This document shows, one piece after another, positions 1-7,969 of a DNA stretch of 64,000 nucleotides. The notes under the pieces were generated by a model. The model searched no databases, was not told the origin of the DNA, and was given only the letters and a program-made list of their open reading frames with translations. Both the position numbers and the translations under genes were made by a program. This DNA comes from ATZT02 sp038145175 (lineage in GTDB: Bacteria; Actinomycetota; Actinomycetes; S36-B12; UBA5976), in contig JAYQPE010000003.1 in assembly GCA_038145175.1 (NCBI GenBank), positions 149,306 to 213,305 on the forward strand, written 5' to 3'. Position 1 is the first letter of the stretch. Each line of letters starts with the position of its first letter.

Positions 1-427
1 CATCGGGTGTTAAAAATCCTGCCACAACAATAATTCCACCAAATAAAAACATGTAATAACCAAGCAAATTTAATCTTGGAAAAGCAACATCTGGTGCACC
101 AATTTGTAATGGAGTTAATGCATTAGCAAAGCCAACAAACAAAGGAGTTGCAAAAAGAAACAACATAATGGTTCCATGCATCGTAAACATTTGGTTATAT
201 TGCTCATTTGAAACAATTTGTAAACCTGGCTGAGCCAATTCAGCTCTTATAACCATGGCCATTAAACCTGCGATAATGAAGAAAATAAATGAAGTAATTA
301 GGTAAAGATTTCCAATAATTTTTGGATCAGTTGATGTCATCCATTTTACTAAAGTTCTTCCTAAAGTGTTTTCTTTTTCAGGATGAGGATGAGAAGAAAC
401 TGTTGGGCGATCTTCAATGAGTGTCAT
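1..427 (-). CDS. ctaD: Cytochrome c oxidase subunit I (N-terminal part, runs off left edge)
   Basis: Catalytic heme-copper subunit of the aa3-type terminal oxidase in the cytoplasmic membrane. Only the first ~142 residues are inside the window. They begin MTLIEDRPTV, then give the subunit I segment TSTDPKIIGNLYLITSFIFF (first transmembrane helix) and the helix containing MHGTIMLFLF, whose histidine is a heme a ligand in the family. The ATG lies 3 nt after the ctaC stop codon, so the two form one transcript. The gene order ctaC-ctaD is the actinobacterial arrangement. The binuclear-centre residues are outside the window. Confidence 0.95.
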   Translation of the reverse strand, partial: MTLIEDRPTVSSHPHPEKENTLGRTLVKWMTSTDPKIIGNLYLITSFIFFIIAGLMAMVIRAELAQPGLQIVSNEQYNQMFTMHGTIMLFLFATPLFVGFANALTPLQIGAPDVAFPRLNLLGYYMFLFGGIIVVAGFLTPD

Positions 428-430
428 TTT

Positions 431-1261
431 TTAACCTTCCTTACATCCTGGCAAATCAGGATTACCTAAGCAATCTGTATTTGCATCTGTTACTACTCTG
501 CCAGTAGAAAGTGCTCCAACTTGGCCAAGTGCCCTTAATTTTTCAATATGTTGATTAAATTCTTCCCTTGTAACTACTTTTACGTTGAATAACATGCGAG
601 AGTGGTCCACTCCGCAAAGTTCAGCACATTTTCCCGCAAACTCACCTAACTTTGTAGGAGTAAGTTCAAAGGCATTTAATCTTCCTGGAACCACATCCAT
701 TTTCATTAAAAATGCTGGTATCCAGAATGAGTGAATTACATCAGGAGAAGTTAATTCAAATTTAACTTTTTCATCTAAAGGCAAATAAAGCATTGGTGGA
801 TTTGCAGGAGTACCGATGTCATAAACGCCTGCTTCTTTGTAATTAAAAGTCCAAGACCATCTAAAACCAACAACATTAACTGTGTGTTGTTGTTGTCCCG
901 TTAATTTAATTAGTGGACCTTGGTCTCTTGCTGTGAAATAAAAAAGTCCTAACACAATAACTAAAGGAACAATTGTGTAAAGAATTTCCAATGGAATGTT
1001 GTATCGAGTTTGTTTTGGAACTTCATTTTCACTTCTTCTTCGATAAAGAATAATTGCTGAAAAAAGTAAACCTAAAACTAAAAGAGCAACTCCAATTGCC
1101 ACAATCCAAGTTCCCTGCCACAAATTTAAGATTGTGACACCTTCTTTGGTTGCAGGTTCTGGGAAACCTATGCGAAGGGCTTCATCTTGAGTTGCTTTGG
1201 AACAAGCTGTTAAAACAAAAAATGAGGAGATCAATAGTGTCGAAAGAATCTTTCGTCTCAA
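431..1261 (-). CDS. ctaC: Cytochrome c oxidase subunit II (lipoprotein)
   Basis: Electron-entry subunit of cytochrome aa3 oxidase; its extracytoplasmic cupredoxin domain binds the dinuclear CuA centre. I place the start at a TTG (1261) preceded by AGGAG at 8 nt; this gives 276 residues with a short signal peptide ending in the lipobox LTAC (lipidated Cys20). A longer reading from ATG 1381 would bury the signal peptide and overlap the divergent gene. Two transmembrane helices follow, then the CuA ligands: the histidine in DVIHSFWIP and the C-x3-C-H-M set in GKCAELCGVDHSRMLF. It is followed directly by ctaD. No c-type heme motif (CxxCH) is visible, so a Caa3-type fusion is ruled out. Confidence 0.93.
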   Translation of the reverse strand: MRRKILSTLLISSFFVLTACSKATQDEALRIGFPEPATKEGVTILNLWQGTWIVAIGVALLVLGLLFSAIILYRRRSENEVPKQTRYNIPLEILYTIVPLVIVLGLFYFTARDQGPLIKLTGQQQHTVNVVGFRWSWTFNYKEAGVYDIGTPANPPMLYLPLDEKVKFELTSPDVIHSFWIPAFLMKMDVVPGRLNAFELTPTKLGEFAGKCAELCGVDHSRMLFNVKVVTREEFNQHIEKLRALGQVGALSTGRVVTDANTDCLGNPDLPGCKEG

Positions 1262-1357
1262 ACTAATCTCTCCTAAGAGCAACTTTGACTGTATATATAG
1301 CAACATTAGAGCACTCAAGCCGTTGTGAGGAAAAGAAGGGCAAGTAACGTTTAACAC

Positions 1358-2470
1358 ATGTCGGCTAGCACAAATGCACATATGCGTAATTTTGATTCTT
1401 TGACTTCAGGGCTACTTCATCCTGCTGCAAAAAAAGCATTAACTTCCTTGCCAGATTATGCCTACTTTGATTCAACCAAGCTGTATCACGAATCACGTTC
1501 TGCCCGCATGCTTTTAGATTCAGCTCGTGCATCAATTGCTGCCAGATTAAAAGTAAATCCTGATGAAGTTTCTTTTATCCCAAGTGGCAACGCAGGACTT
1601 GATTTAATTGTTTCTGGTTTATTAAATGCCACAAATAACAAAAAAGTTGTGTCTTCAAGTGTTGAACAAAAAGCAATAATTGAAAGATTAAAAAGTTATG
1701 AGTCAAATTTAGTTTCGGTTGATAATCTAGCAAGAATAAACGAAAAAGAATTTATTGAAAAGCTAGATTCTATAAAACCTGGACTTGCTGTTTTACAATT
1801 TTCAAATCATGAAGTAGGCACTCAGCAACCACTTCATCTGATTTACAAAAAATGTCAAGAATTAAATATTCCACTATTTGTTGATGCATCCATGACTGCA
1901 GGATTAGTAAATGTAGGTAGTGATTGGGATGTGTTGCTACTAAAACCAAGTAGCTGGGGTGCTCCAATTGGTTTAGATATTTTAATTGTGAAAAGAAATG
2001 TAATGTTTAAATCAATTCTTTTAGATGATGGCCGAGAAAATCATAAATTTTCTAGCAATGTGTTCATCCCACAAGCAGTAGCTATTGGGGCAAGTTTAGA
2101 AGCAATAAATGAAAATAGAAGTGAAATTGCTAAATCATTATCAATTCTTATTAAAGATTTAAGAGAACAATTAGAAAAGATAAAAAACATAATTGTTTTA
2201 GGAGATCCAGTAGCAAGACTTCCGCATGTCATTAGTTTTTTGATAGAAAATGTTGACGGTGAATTTATATCCCAAAACTTAAGTAAAAAAGGCTTTGCAG
2301 TTTCTAGTGGTTCTTCATGCACGCCAGATGCTATAAAACCATCTCATGTATTAAGTGAAATGGGATATCCAAATCAGGCTCACATTAGAGTATCTCTTTC
2401 ATTTGATACTAAAAAAGAAGATATTGATGATTTTGTTGTGGCATTGATTCAAACAATGAGTGAAATCTAA
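1358..2470 (+). CDS. Cysteine desulfurase-like protein (NifS/IscS fold, atypical active site)
   Basis: PLP-dependent class V aminotransferase fold, 370 residues. In the family it would take sulfur from cysteine for Fe-S clusters or thiolation. Family marks present are the HEVGTQQP segment, a PLP-ring aspartate in FVDAS (Asp177), a lysine at the Schiff-base place (Lys196) and a mobile-loop cysteine in SGSSCTPD (Cys321). Several usual residues are altered: the SxHK motif reads LLLK, the stacking histidine of EHKA reads EQKA, and the G-G-Q-E-x-G-x-R-A-G-T motif is not recognisable. Streptomyces has a NifS-like gene at the same place beside ctaC/ctaD. An in-frame ATG at 1382 is an alternative start. 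Its 3' end overlaps the convergent aat gene by 4 nt. Biochemical activity is uncertain. Confidence 0.75.
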   Translation: MSASTNAHMRNFDSLTSGLLHPAAKKALTSLPDYAYFDSTKLYHESRSARMLLDSARASIAARLKVNPDEVSFIPSGNAGLDLIVSGLLNATNNKKVVSSSVEQKAIIERLKSYESNLVSVDNLARINEKEFIEKLDSIKPGLAVLQFSNHEVGTQQPLHLIYKKCQELNIPLFVDASMTAGLVNVGSDWDVLLLKPSSWGAPIGLDILIVKRNVMFKSILLDDGRENHKFSSNVFIPQAVAIGASLEAINENRSEIAKSLSILIKDLREQLEKIKNIIVLGDPVARLPHVISFLIENVDGEFISQNLSKKGFAVSSGSSCTPDAIKPSHVLSEMGYPNQAHIRVSLSFDTKKEDIDDFVVALIQTMSEI

Positions 2471-3132
2471 AAAGCTGGTTTTGTTTTCATAACTATCTTT
2501 AATTGATTTAAATATTTTACTCTAGAAATTTCAATTACTCCCATGCTTTTTAAATGAGGGGTTTGCCATTGCACATCAAAAATTCTTTCTCCCCCAGCAT
2601 TGTTCAACTTTTCAACTAAATAGACCATGGCTGTTTTTGAAGCATCAGTTTTTCTATGAAACATAGATTCACCTGCAAATAATCCATTTACTTCTACTCC
2701 ATAAAGACCACCTACTAAATTTTGATTCTCATCCCAAACTTCAACACTATGAGCAAAACCTAAATCAAATAAATCTTTATAAGCTTTTAATATTTCTTTA
2801 TTAATCCAACCCTTTGGTCTTTTATCATCGCCACAACCTTTCATAACTTCAACAAATTCTTGATCAAAAGTAACGTGATATTTTTTCATAGATTTTTTTA
2901 AAGATTTTGATATTTTTATTTCATTTAATGGTAAAACTCCTCTTTTTATAGGTGACCACCACCCAATTTCAGTTTTTCCTTCGATTTCAACGTGCATAGG
3001 AAATATTCCATGTCTATATGAATCAATTAAAGTTTCAGGTTTTAGATCTGCACCTAAAATAACTAGATCATTTTTGGGCATTTGTTCTTTTTTGGGAAAA
3101 TTCCAAAGAGAGGGCCCAATTTCTTTTGGCAT
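2467..3132 (-). CDS. aat: Leucyl/phenylalanyl-tRNA--protein transferase
   Basis: Transfers Leu or Phe from aminoacyl-tRNA to N-terminal Arg/Lys of proteins, making them ClpS/ClpAP N-end-rule substrates; cytoplasmic. At 221 residues it has normal length. Family signatures in order are the start motif WNFPKKE, LDSYRHGIFPM-like segment (LIDSYRHGIFPM), WWSPIKRGVLP, GGLYGVEVNGLFAGESMF and DVQWQTPHLKSMG. It starts with ATG only 4 nt after the stop of the PfkB kinase, so it is the last gene of a minus-strand run. Its C-terminal codons overlap the end of the convergent NifS-like gene. Confidence 0.95.
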   Translation of the reverse strand: MPKEIGPSLWNFPKKEQMPKNDLVILGADLKPETLIDSYRHGIFPMHVEIEGKTEIGWWSPIKRGVLPLNEIKISKSLKKSMKKYHVTFDQEFVEVMKGCGDDKRPKGWINKEILKAYKDLFDLGFAHSVEVWDENQNLVGGLYGVEVNGLFAGESMFHRKTDASKTAMVYLVEKLNNAGGERIFDVQWQTPHLKSMGVIEISRVKYLNQLKIVMKTKPAF

Positions 3133-3136
3133 TTAA

Positions 3137-4120
3137 TTACTTAACTAAAAAAGGTTTTATTTCTGTTGCTGGATCTTTTCCGTAAAAATTCTCAAATCTT
3201 TTAACAAATTCTTCATTTGAAAAGAAATATTCTTGTGTACCAACTGTTTCAATTACATAAGTTGCAAGCATGGAACCAACTTGAGCGCATCGTTCAGGTT
3301 TTAATCCCCACGAATAAGCCGCTAAGTAACCGGCACGAAATGAATCTCCCACGCCTGTTGGATCAATTCTTTCAGTTTCTGGCGGACAAGCAACGGTAGC
3401 AATTACTTCATTTTTACTTTGCACTCTTGCACCTTTTGCCCCTAATGTGGTTACAACTGTTCCAACTCGTTTCATTAATTCATCTGTATTCCAACCAACT
3501 TTTTTCTCTATCAAACTTGATTCATATTCATTCATGAATAAATAAGTTGCACCTTCAATTAATTGAGCAATTTGTTTGCCATCCATTCTGGCCATTTGTT
3601 GTGAAGGATCAGCTATGAAATCTATTTTTCTATGTTTTGCCTCTTCTGTGTGTTTAAGCATTGCTAAAGGATCACTTGGACCAATAAACACAAAATCTAT
3701 TTTTCCAACTCTTTTTACAACAGGACCTAATTCAATTAAATTTGATTCACTCATTGCCCCTGGATAAAAGGAAGCAATTTGATTTGCAGCATCATCAGTG
3801 GTGCAAACAAATCGTGCTGTGTGTTTGTCGTGACTGTAATGGATTGATTCACAATCTACATTGTGTCTTTCTAACCAAGATCTATATTCGGCAAAATCTT
3901 TGCCAACTGCGCCAACCAAAATTGGCCGAAGTCCAAGTTTTCCCATTGAAAATGCAACGTTTGCTCCAACCCCACCTCTTCTGATTTGTAAATCATCAAC
4001 TAGAAAAGAAAGTGAAACGTGATCTAATTTGTCTGCAACTAATGAATCAGTGAATTTTCCAGGAAAACGCATCAAGTGATCTGTTGCAATTGAACCCGTG
4101 ATTGCAATATTTAGTGACAC
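3137..4120 (-). CDS. PfkB-family carbohydrate/nucleoside kinase (adenosine kinase-like)
   Basis: Ribokinase-fold sugar or nucleoside kinase, 327 residues, cytoplasmic. The N-terminal half carries the double-glycine substrate motif RRGGVGANVA and the C-terminal half the PfkB signature DPTGVGDSFRAGY with the catalytic Asp. By position (between ctaC and the HesB/IscA gene) it matches M. tuberculosis adoK (Rv2202c), so adenosine kinase is the best guess, but the substrate cannot be read from sequence alone. It starts at a GTG without a clear ribosome-binding site. It sits 37 nt downstream of the HesB/IscA gene and immediately before aat. Confidence 0.88.
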   Translation of the reverse strand: MSLNIAITGSIATDHLMRFPGKFTDSLVADKLDHVSLSFLVDDLQIRRGGVGANVAFSMGKLGLRPILVGAVGKDFAEYRSWLERHNVDCESIHYSHDKHTARFVCTTDDAANQIASFYPGAMSESNLIELGPVVKRVGKIDFVFIGPSDPLAMLKHTEEAKHRKIDFIADPSQQMARMDGKQIAQLIEGATYLFMNEYESSLIEKKVGWNTDELMKRVGTVVTTLGAKGARVQSKNEVIATVACPPETERIDPTGVGDSFRAGYLAAYSWGLKPERCAQVGSMLATYVIETVGTQEYFFSNEEFVKRFENFYGKDPATEIKPFLVK

Positions 4121-4157
4121 GGGAAGTAAGACTACTAATTAACCGATTAAAAGTGAA

Positions 4158-4508
4158 TTAGTGGAATGAATCGCCACAGGCACAAGATCCACCTGCATTT
4201 GGATTATCGATTGTGAAACCTTGTTTTTCGATTGTGTCTACAAAATCAATTGTTGCTCCATTTAGATAAGGAACACTCATTTTGTCTACAACAACTTTCA
4301 CACCGTTAAAATCTTGAGTTGCATCACCTTCAAGGGATCGATCATCAAAAAATAATTGATATCTCATGCCAGAGCATCCACCAGGTTGCACAGCAATTCT
4401 TAATGCAAGATCATCTCTTCCTTCTTGATTAAGAAGAGTTCTCACTTTTGTGGTTGCAACATCTGTTAGCAAAATGCCATTTTGAGTATTTGTGGTTTCA
4501 GTGCTCAT
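4158..4508 (-). CDS. erpA: HesB/IscA/ErpA-type iron-sulfur carrier
   Basis: A-type carrier delivering Fe-S clusters to target apoproteins. At 116 residues it has normal length. The three cluster-binding cysteines are in place: Cys45 in PGGCSGMRY and Cys109/Cys111 in the C-terminal GGSCACGDSF. The ATG is preceded by a purine-rich AAGGAAAGG. It lies between glycerate kinase and the PfkB kinase, as in mycobacteria (Rv2204c). Possible clients nearby are NadA and LipA, both 4Fe-4S enzymes. The symbol is by family; the sequence cannot separate ErpA from IscA. Confidence 0.92.
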   Translation of the reverse strand: MSTETTNTQNGILLTDVATTKVRTLLNQEGRDDLALRIAVQPGGCSGMRYQLFFDDRSLEGDATQDFNGVKVVVDKMSVPYLNGATIDFVDTIEKQGFTIDNPNAGGSCACGDSFH

Positions 4509-4549
4509 GAGTCAAATTTACCTTTCCTTCTTCTATATATATTGCCACG

Positions 4550-5572
4550 TTATTTCGACCATGTCCTGCTGACCCGCTCCGCGAGCATCACTAGAGACAT
4601 AAAAGGATCATTTGGTAAATCTTGTCCAGGTTCAATGCATCCATATGCTCCAACAATTCCTGCCGCAGCTAATTCTCTTTTCCCCGCTAAAACTTGTCCG
4701 CATAATGCAAGACAAGTTTTAGCTGAATCCATTGCCAAATCTGCAATGCCTGTTATGACTTTGCCGCGTAAGGTTTGCCAATCAAGTGAACCCTCACCTG
4801 TGATTACTAGATCTGAATTTGCAATTTCATTTTTTAAATCGAATGATTCTTCAACAAGTTCTAAACCACTTACTCTATTTGCGCCAAGTGCCATTAGTGC
4901 AAAACCAATTCCTCCACCTGCCCCTGCCCCCAGCATCAATGATGCATCTTTATTGTCTTTTCTTTTAGGAATTCTTTTCGCTAATTGTTCTAGTTTTATC
5001 TCCAATTCTTCAATTAATTCTTTGCTTGCACCTTTTTGTTCCCCAAAACCTTTAGCTGCTCCTCTATTGCCTAGAAGTAATACATCAACATCTGTGGCGG
5101 CAATTAAATCAATATTTGCTAAATCATTTGGATTAATTGTTTCCAATATTCCAACACCTCCATCGATTGAGGCAGTTCCTCCAACTCCTACAAAAATTGA
5201 TTCACATCCTTCAGCGATTGCTTTATTTATTAATTCACCAATTCCTCTTGAGGTGTATTTGTCTGGAGTTTTAGGAAAAGTAGTAATTAATTGTGGTCCA
5301 ACAACTAAGTGCGATTCGATGTAGGCAGTTTTTCCAACAATTAACATGGGGGCTTTGATTGAGGTTCCTTCTAAACCTGTAACTAAATACGAAACAAGAT
5401 TTCCGCCAAATCCATATGAAATTGCATCTAAAAATCCAGGTCCACCATCACTCATCGGTGCGAGAAAAAAATCATCTTTGCTGGTTTTTTCCCAACCAGT
5501 CTTAATAGCTAATGCAGCTTGGGCTGCAGTAAGTGTGCCGGTGAATGAGTCTGGAGCAATAACGATGCGCAC
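4550..5572 (-). CDS. glxK: Glycerate kinase
   Basis: GarK/GlxK-family kinase phosphorylating glycerate, linking it to glycolysis or serine metabolism; cytoplasmic. The family N-terminus V-R-I-V-I-A-P-D-S-F-T-G-T and the segment APMSDGGPGFLDA are clear, as are GVGGTASIDGGVG and a C-terminal GCIEPGQDL. I choose the GTG at 5572 because homologues begin at this V/M-R-I-V-I; an in-frame ATG at 5602 adds ten residues. This is the first gene of the minus-strand run glycerate kinase, erpA, PfkB kinase, aat, and it is divergent from nadA with almost no intergenic space. Confidence 0.9.
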   Translation of the reverse strand: MRIVIAPDSFTGTLTAAQAALAIKTGWEKTSKDDFFLAPMSDGGPGFLDAISYGFGGNLVSYLVTGLEGTSIKAPMLIVGKTAYIESHLVVGPQLITTFPKTPDKYTSRGIGELINKAIAEGCESIFVGVGGTASIDGGVGILETINPNDLANIDLIAATDVDVLLLGNRGAAKGFGEQKGASKELIEELEIKLEQLAKRIPKRKDNKDASLMLGAGAGGGIGFALMALGANRVSGLELVEESFDLKNEIANSDLVITGEGSLDWQTLRGKVITGIADLAMDSAKTCLALCGQVLAGKRELAAAGIVGAYGCIEPGQDLPNDPFMSLVMLAERVSRTWSK

Positions 5573-5608
5573 CTCGCAAACTTTAGTAAAGCATGAAAAC
5601 ATGGTTAT

Positions 5609-6781
5609 ATGGCACCAACTTGGACTGAACCTGCAGCAACTCCTTTACTTCATTTATTGGGTTCTTTATCTGATTCAAATACTGAAAAAGGTGTTGAATG
5701 TCCTGGGCAATTACCAAATCCCTCCTCTCCTGATTTAGTTCAACGAGCATTAGTTGCTAAAGAAAAATTAGGAGATCGTTTATTTATATTGGGACATCAT
5801 TATCAAAGAGATGAAGTAATCCAATTTGCTGACACAACAGGAGATTCATTTAAATTAGCCAAAGATGCAGCAGCAAGACCTAATGCTGATTACATAGTTT
5901 TTTGCGGAGTGCACTTCATGGCAGAAAGTGCAGATATTTTAACTTCAGATTTACAAAATGTTATTTTGCCAGATTTAGCCGCAGGTTGCTCAATGGCTGA
6001 CATGGCAGAAATTTCTCAAGTTGAGTCATGTTGGAGTGTTTTAGAAGATTTAGGAATTGCCAAATCCACAATTCCAGTTGTTTATATGAACTCAACTGCA
6101 GCAATTAAAGGTTTTACTGGAAAAAATGGTGGCACAGTTTGTACATCATCTAACGCACAACGAGCTTTAGAGTGGGCTTTTTCAAAAGGTGAAAGAGTTT
6201 TATTTCTTCCAGATCAACATCTTGGAAGAAATACTGCAGTAATGAAATTGGGTATGAAAAAAGAAGATTGCGTAGTTTTTGATCCAAGAAAACCAAGAGG
6301 TGGCTTAACTGATTCGCAATTACATAATGCGCGCATGATTTTGTGGAAAGGTCACTGTTCAGTTCATGCCAGATTTTCACTTAATTCAGTAAATGATGTT
6401 AGGCAAAGAGTAAAAGATGTTCAAGTAATTGTTCATCCAGAATGTGTCAATGAAGTCGCAGAATCAGCAGATGTAATTGCTTCAACTGAGGGAATTATTA
6501 AAACTATTAAAGCATCTCCAAGTGGTTCAAAGTGGGCTGTTGGAACAGAATTAAATTTAGTTAGAAGACTTGCTAAACAATTTCCTGATAAAGAAATTAT
6601 GTTTTTAGATAAAACTATTTGCTACTGTTCCACCATGAATAGAATTGATTTACCGCACCTTGTGGCAAGTTTAGAGAATTTAGTTGCTGGAAATATTGTG
6701 AATCAAATAAAAGTAGATGCCCAAACCAAACAATTTGCCAAAATGGCGCTCAACCAAATGCTTGCCTTGCCGGGTAATTAA
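5609..6781 (+). CDS. nadA: Quinolinate synthase
   Basis: 4Fe-4S enzyme condensing iminoaspartate with dihydroxyacetone phosphate to quinolinate in de novo NAD synthesis; 390 residues, cytoplasmic. Features seen: LGHHYQRDEV near residue 62, ADTTGDSFKLA, CGVHFMAESADIL, cluster cysteine in LAAGCSMAD (Cys127), MNSTAAIKG, LPDQHLGRNTA, a second cluster cysteine in VHPECV and the third in the TICYCSTM region. The ATG is only 36 nt from the divergent glycerate kinase start. nadB and nadC are not in the window, although nadE (the last step) is at 52946. Confidence 0.96.
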   Translation: MAPTWTEPAATPLLHLLGSLSDSNTEKGVECPGQLPNPSSPDLVQRALVAKEKLGDRLFILGHHYQRDEVIQFADTTGDSFKLAKDAAARPNADYIVFCGVHFMAESADILTSDLQNVILPDLAAGCSMADMAEISQVESCWSVLEDLGIAKSTIPVVYMNSTAAIKGFTGKNGGTVCTSSNAQRALEWAFSKGERVLFLPDQHLGRNTAVMKLGMKKEDCVVFDPRKPRGGLTDSQLHNARMILWKGHCSVHARFSLNSVNDVRQRVKDVQVIVHPECVNEVAESADVIASTEGIIKTIKASPSGSKWAVGTELNLVRRLAKQFPDKEIMFLDKTICYCSTMNRIDLPHLVASLENLVAGNIVNQIKVDAQTKQFAKMALNQMLALPGN

Positions 6782-6804
6782 AGGGTGATAATCTTAAAAA
6801 ACTT

Positions 6805-7329
6805 ATGAAACAAGGACCAACCCCAAAAAGAAAAGAAGCTGAAGCTGCTCGAAAAAAAGCTTTAAAAGTTCCTAAAGATACCAAGGAAGCAAGAAAAGCA
6901 GTTAGGGAAAGAACCAGGCAGCAGCGCGCTGAAGTAAGAGTTGCTATGGCTCGCGGTGAAGAATGGGCCATGCCTTTAAGAGACAAAGGTCCAGTTAAAA
7001 GAATGGTCAGAAATTTAGTTGATTCTCGTTGGCATTTTGGTGAACTATTTTTACCAATTGCCATGGCAGTTTTGGTTTTATCATTAGTGCCAAATCCACA
7101 AGTTGCAAGATTTGTTTATTTATTATGGCTCTTGATGATGCTTGGCACCATAGTTGATGAAATATTTTTGGGATTTAAAATTAAAAAAGAAATCAATAAA
7201 AATTATTCAGATCCCAAAGAGCGTAAAGGTGCAATTTTTTACGGTTTGATGAGAGCATTACAACTTAGAATTTTAAGAATTCCTGCTCCAATTGTAAAAA
7301 TTGGTGGAAAGCCTAAAGAATTTAAGTAA
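6805..7329 (+). CDS. DUF3043 family membrane protein
   Basis: 174-residue protein of an actinobacterial conserved family with no established role. The N-terminal third is strongly basic and rich in K/R/A/E (PKRKEAEAARKKALK), probably helical and cytoplasmic. It contains the conserved segments AMARGEEWAMPLRDKGPVK and RNLVDSRWHFGE, then two hydrophobic helices at about residues 80-120 (LPIAMAVLVLSLVPNPQVAR and FVYLLWLLMMLGTIVDEIF) and a basic tail. Downstream of nadA, as in Streptomyces-type neighbourhoods. It abuts the convergent small gene with no gap. Confidence 0.88.
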   Translation: MKQGPTPKRKEAEAARKKALKVPKDTKEARKAVRERTRQQRAEVRVAMARGEEWAMPLRDKGPVKRMVRNLVDSRWHFGELFLPIAMAVLVLSLVPNPQVARFVYLLWLLMMLGTIVDEIFLGFKIKKEINKNYSDPKERKGAIFYGLMRALQLRILRIPAPIVKIGGKPKEFK

Positions 7330-7548
7330 TTACTTACTTAAAGGATGTAGGCTCATGTTTTCCATGGCCAGATTAGTTCCATCCCAAAGTGACACTTGAT
7401 CTATTCCACCTCGAAGTAAAACTCTCCAATTTAGGGTTAACCAATCTTCAGCCTCAGATCTAGTTTTAAATTCTTCGATAACTGCTTCTTTTGGTAATTG
7501 CTCAACTGGTTTTCCGTCTTTATCTAAGTAAACCCAAGTAAATGCCAT
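7330..7548 (-). CDS. Small conserved actinobacterial protein of unknown function
   Basis: 72 residues from ATG 7548 (M-A-F-T-W-V-Y-L-D-K-D-G start), with the pattern F-x(4)-E-A-E-D-W-L followed by W-R-x-L-L-x-G-I-D-Q-V-S-L and an M-S-L-H-P-L end. I recall similar short proteins in many actinobacteria that begin W-x-Y-L/V-D-x-D-G and end G-P-M-S-L; no function is known to me. A GTG at 7626 with AGGAG at 6 nt would add 26 basic residues, so the longer form is possible. Divergent from the cobalamin riboswitch. Confidence 0.7.
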   Translation of the reverse strand: MAFTWVYLDKDGKPVEQLPKEAVIEEFKTRSEAEDWLTLNWRVLLRGGIDQVSLWDGTNLAMENMSLHPLSK

Positions 7549-7664
7549 ATTCTGAATTTTTCCTTTATAAAGAAAGTAAGTTAGCCCCCGCGACAACTTT
7601 TTTTCCTTATGGATAAATAGTTTCACGACTCGCTCCTATTTGGCAATTGACTAAGGGGTAAGTT

Positions 7665-7850
7665 TCATGTTGTAGTTCTACCTAGCACGAAAACCTGTTC
7701 CTTGTAAAAGGGGAAGCTGGTCAAAATCCAGCACTGTCCCGCAACCGTAGGTTCAGAAAAAAAGCTTTTTTTCTGAATAAGTCGGATTACCTAACTAGGA
7801 ATGAGTCGACCAACGCATCCGTCGAGGAAAACGGGGCAGGCCGGATTGTT
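7665..7850 (+). promoter_or_regulatory. Cobalamin riboswitch
   Basis: The conserved core is readable: GGGGAAGCTGGT at 7710-7721, the CACTGTCCCGCAAC B12-box-type element at 7732-7745 and GTCGGATTACCT at 7781-7792. CCTGTTCC (7694-7701) can pair over its whole length with GGGGCAGG (7833-7840), a plausible closing P1 helix. A perfect 26-nt palindrome (7752-7777) forms a peripheral arm. It lies upstream of an ECF transporter operon on the same strand and is followed by an intrinsic terminator, so repression by cobalamin through premature termination is the expected mode. The outer limits are approximate. Confidence 0.92.
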
Positions 7851-7866
7851 TTTCTAGATCCACCTT

Positions 7867-7902
7867 CCCTTTGTTTCTTTTGAAACAAAGGGTTTTGTTT
7901 TT
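7867..7902 (+). terminator. Intrinsic terminator of the riboswitch (attenuator)
   Basis: A perfect 11-bp stem, CCCTTTGTTTC (7867-7877) with GAAACAAAGGG (7882-7892), closes a TTTT loop and is followed by TTTTGTTTTT. It lies between the riboswitch core and the first gene of the operon, with 67 nt to the start codon. This layout points to transcriptional rather than purely translational control. Confidence 0.9.
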
Positions 7903-7969
7903 CTAGATTTATTTTCTTAAAGCCCGCTCATCTGGTTAATCAACGGTATTTATTCCAGAGGAGAATAGA

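Noticed and set aside
4482..5324. 280-residue plus-strand open frame opposite glycerate kinase
   Set aside because: Low-complexity Ser/Pro/Ala protein fully antisense to a well-supported gene; no ribosome-binding site or recognisable domain.
7752..7777. 26-nt perfect palindrome considered as an independent terminator or operator
   Set aside because: It lies inside the cobalamin riboswitch between two conserved core elements and is best explained as a peripheral arm; the true terminator is at 7867-7902.
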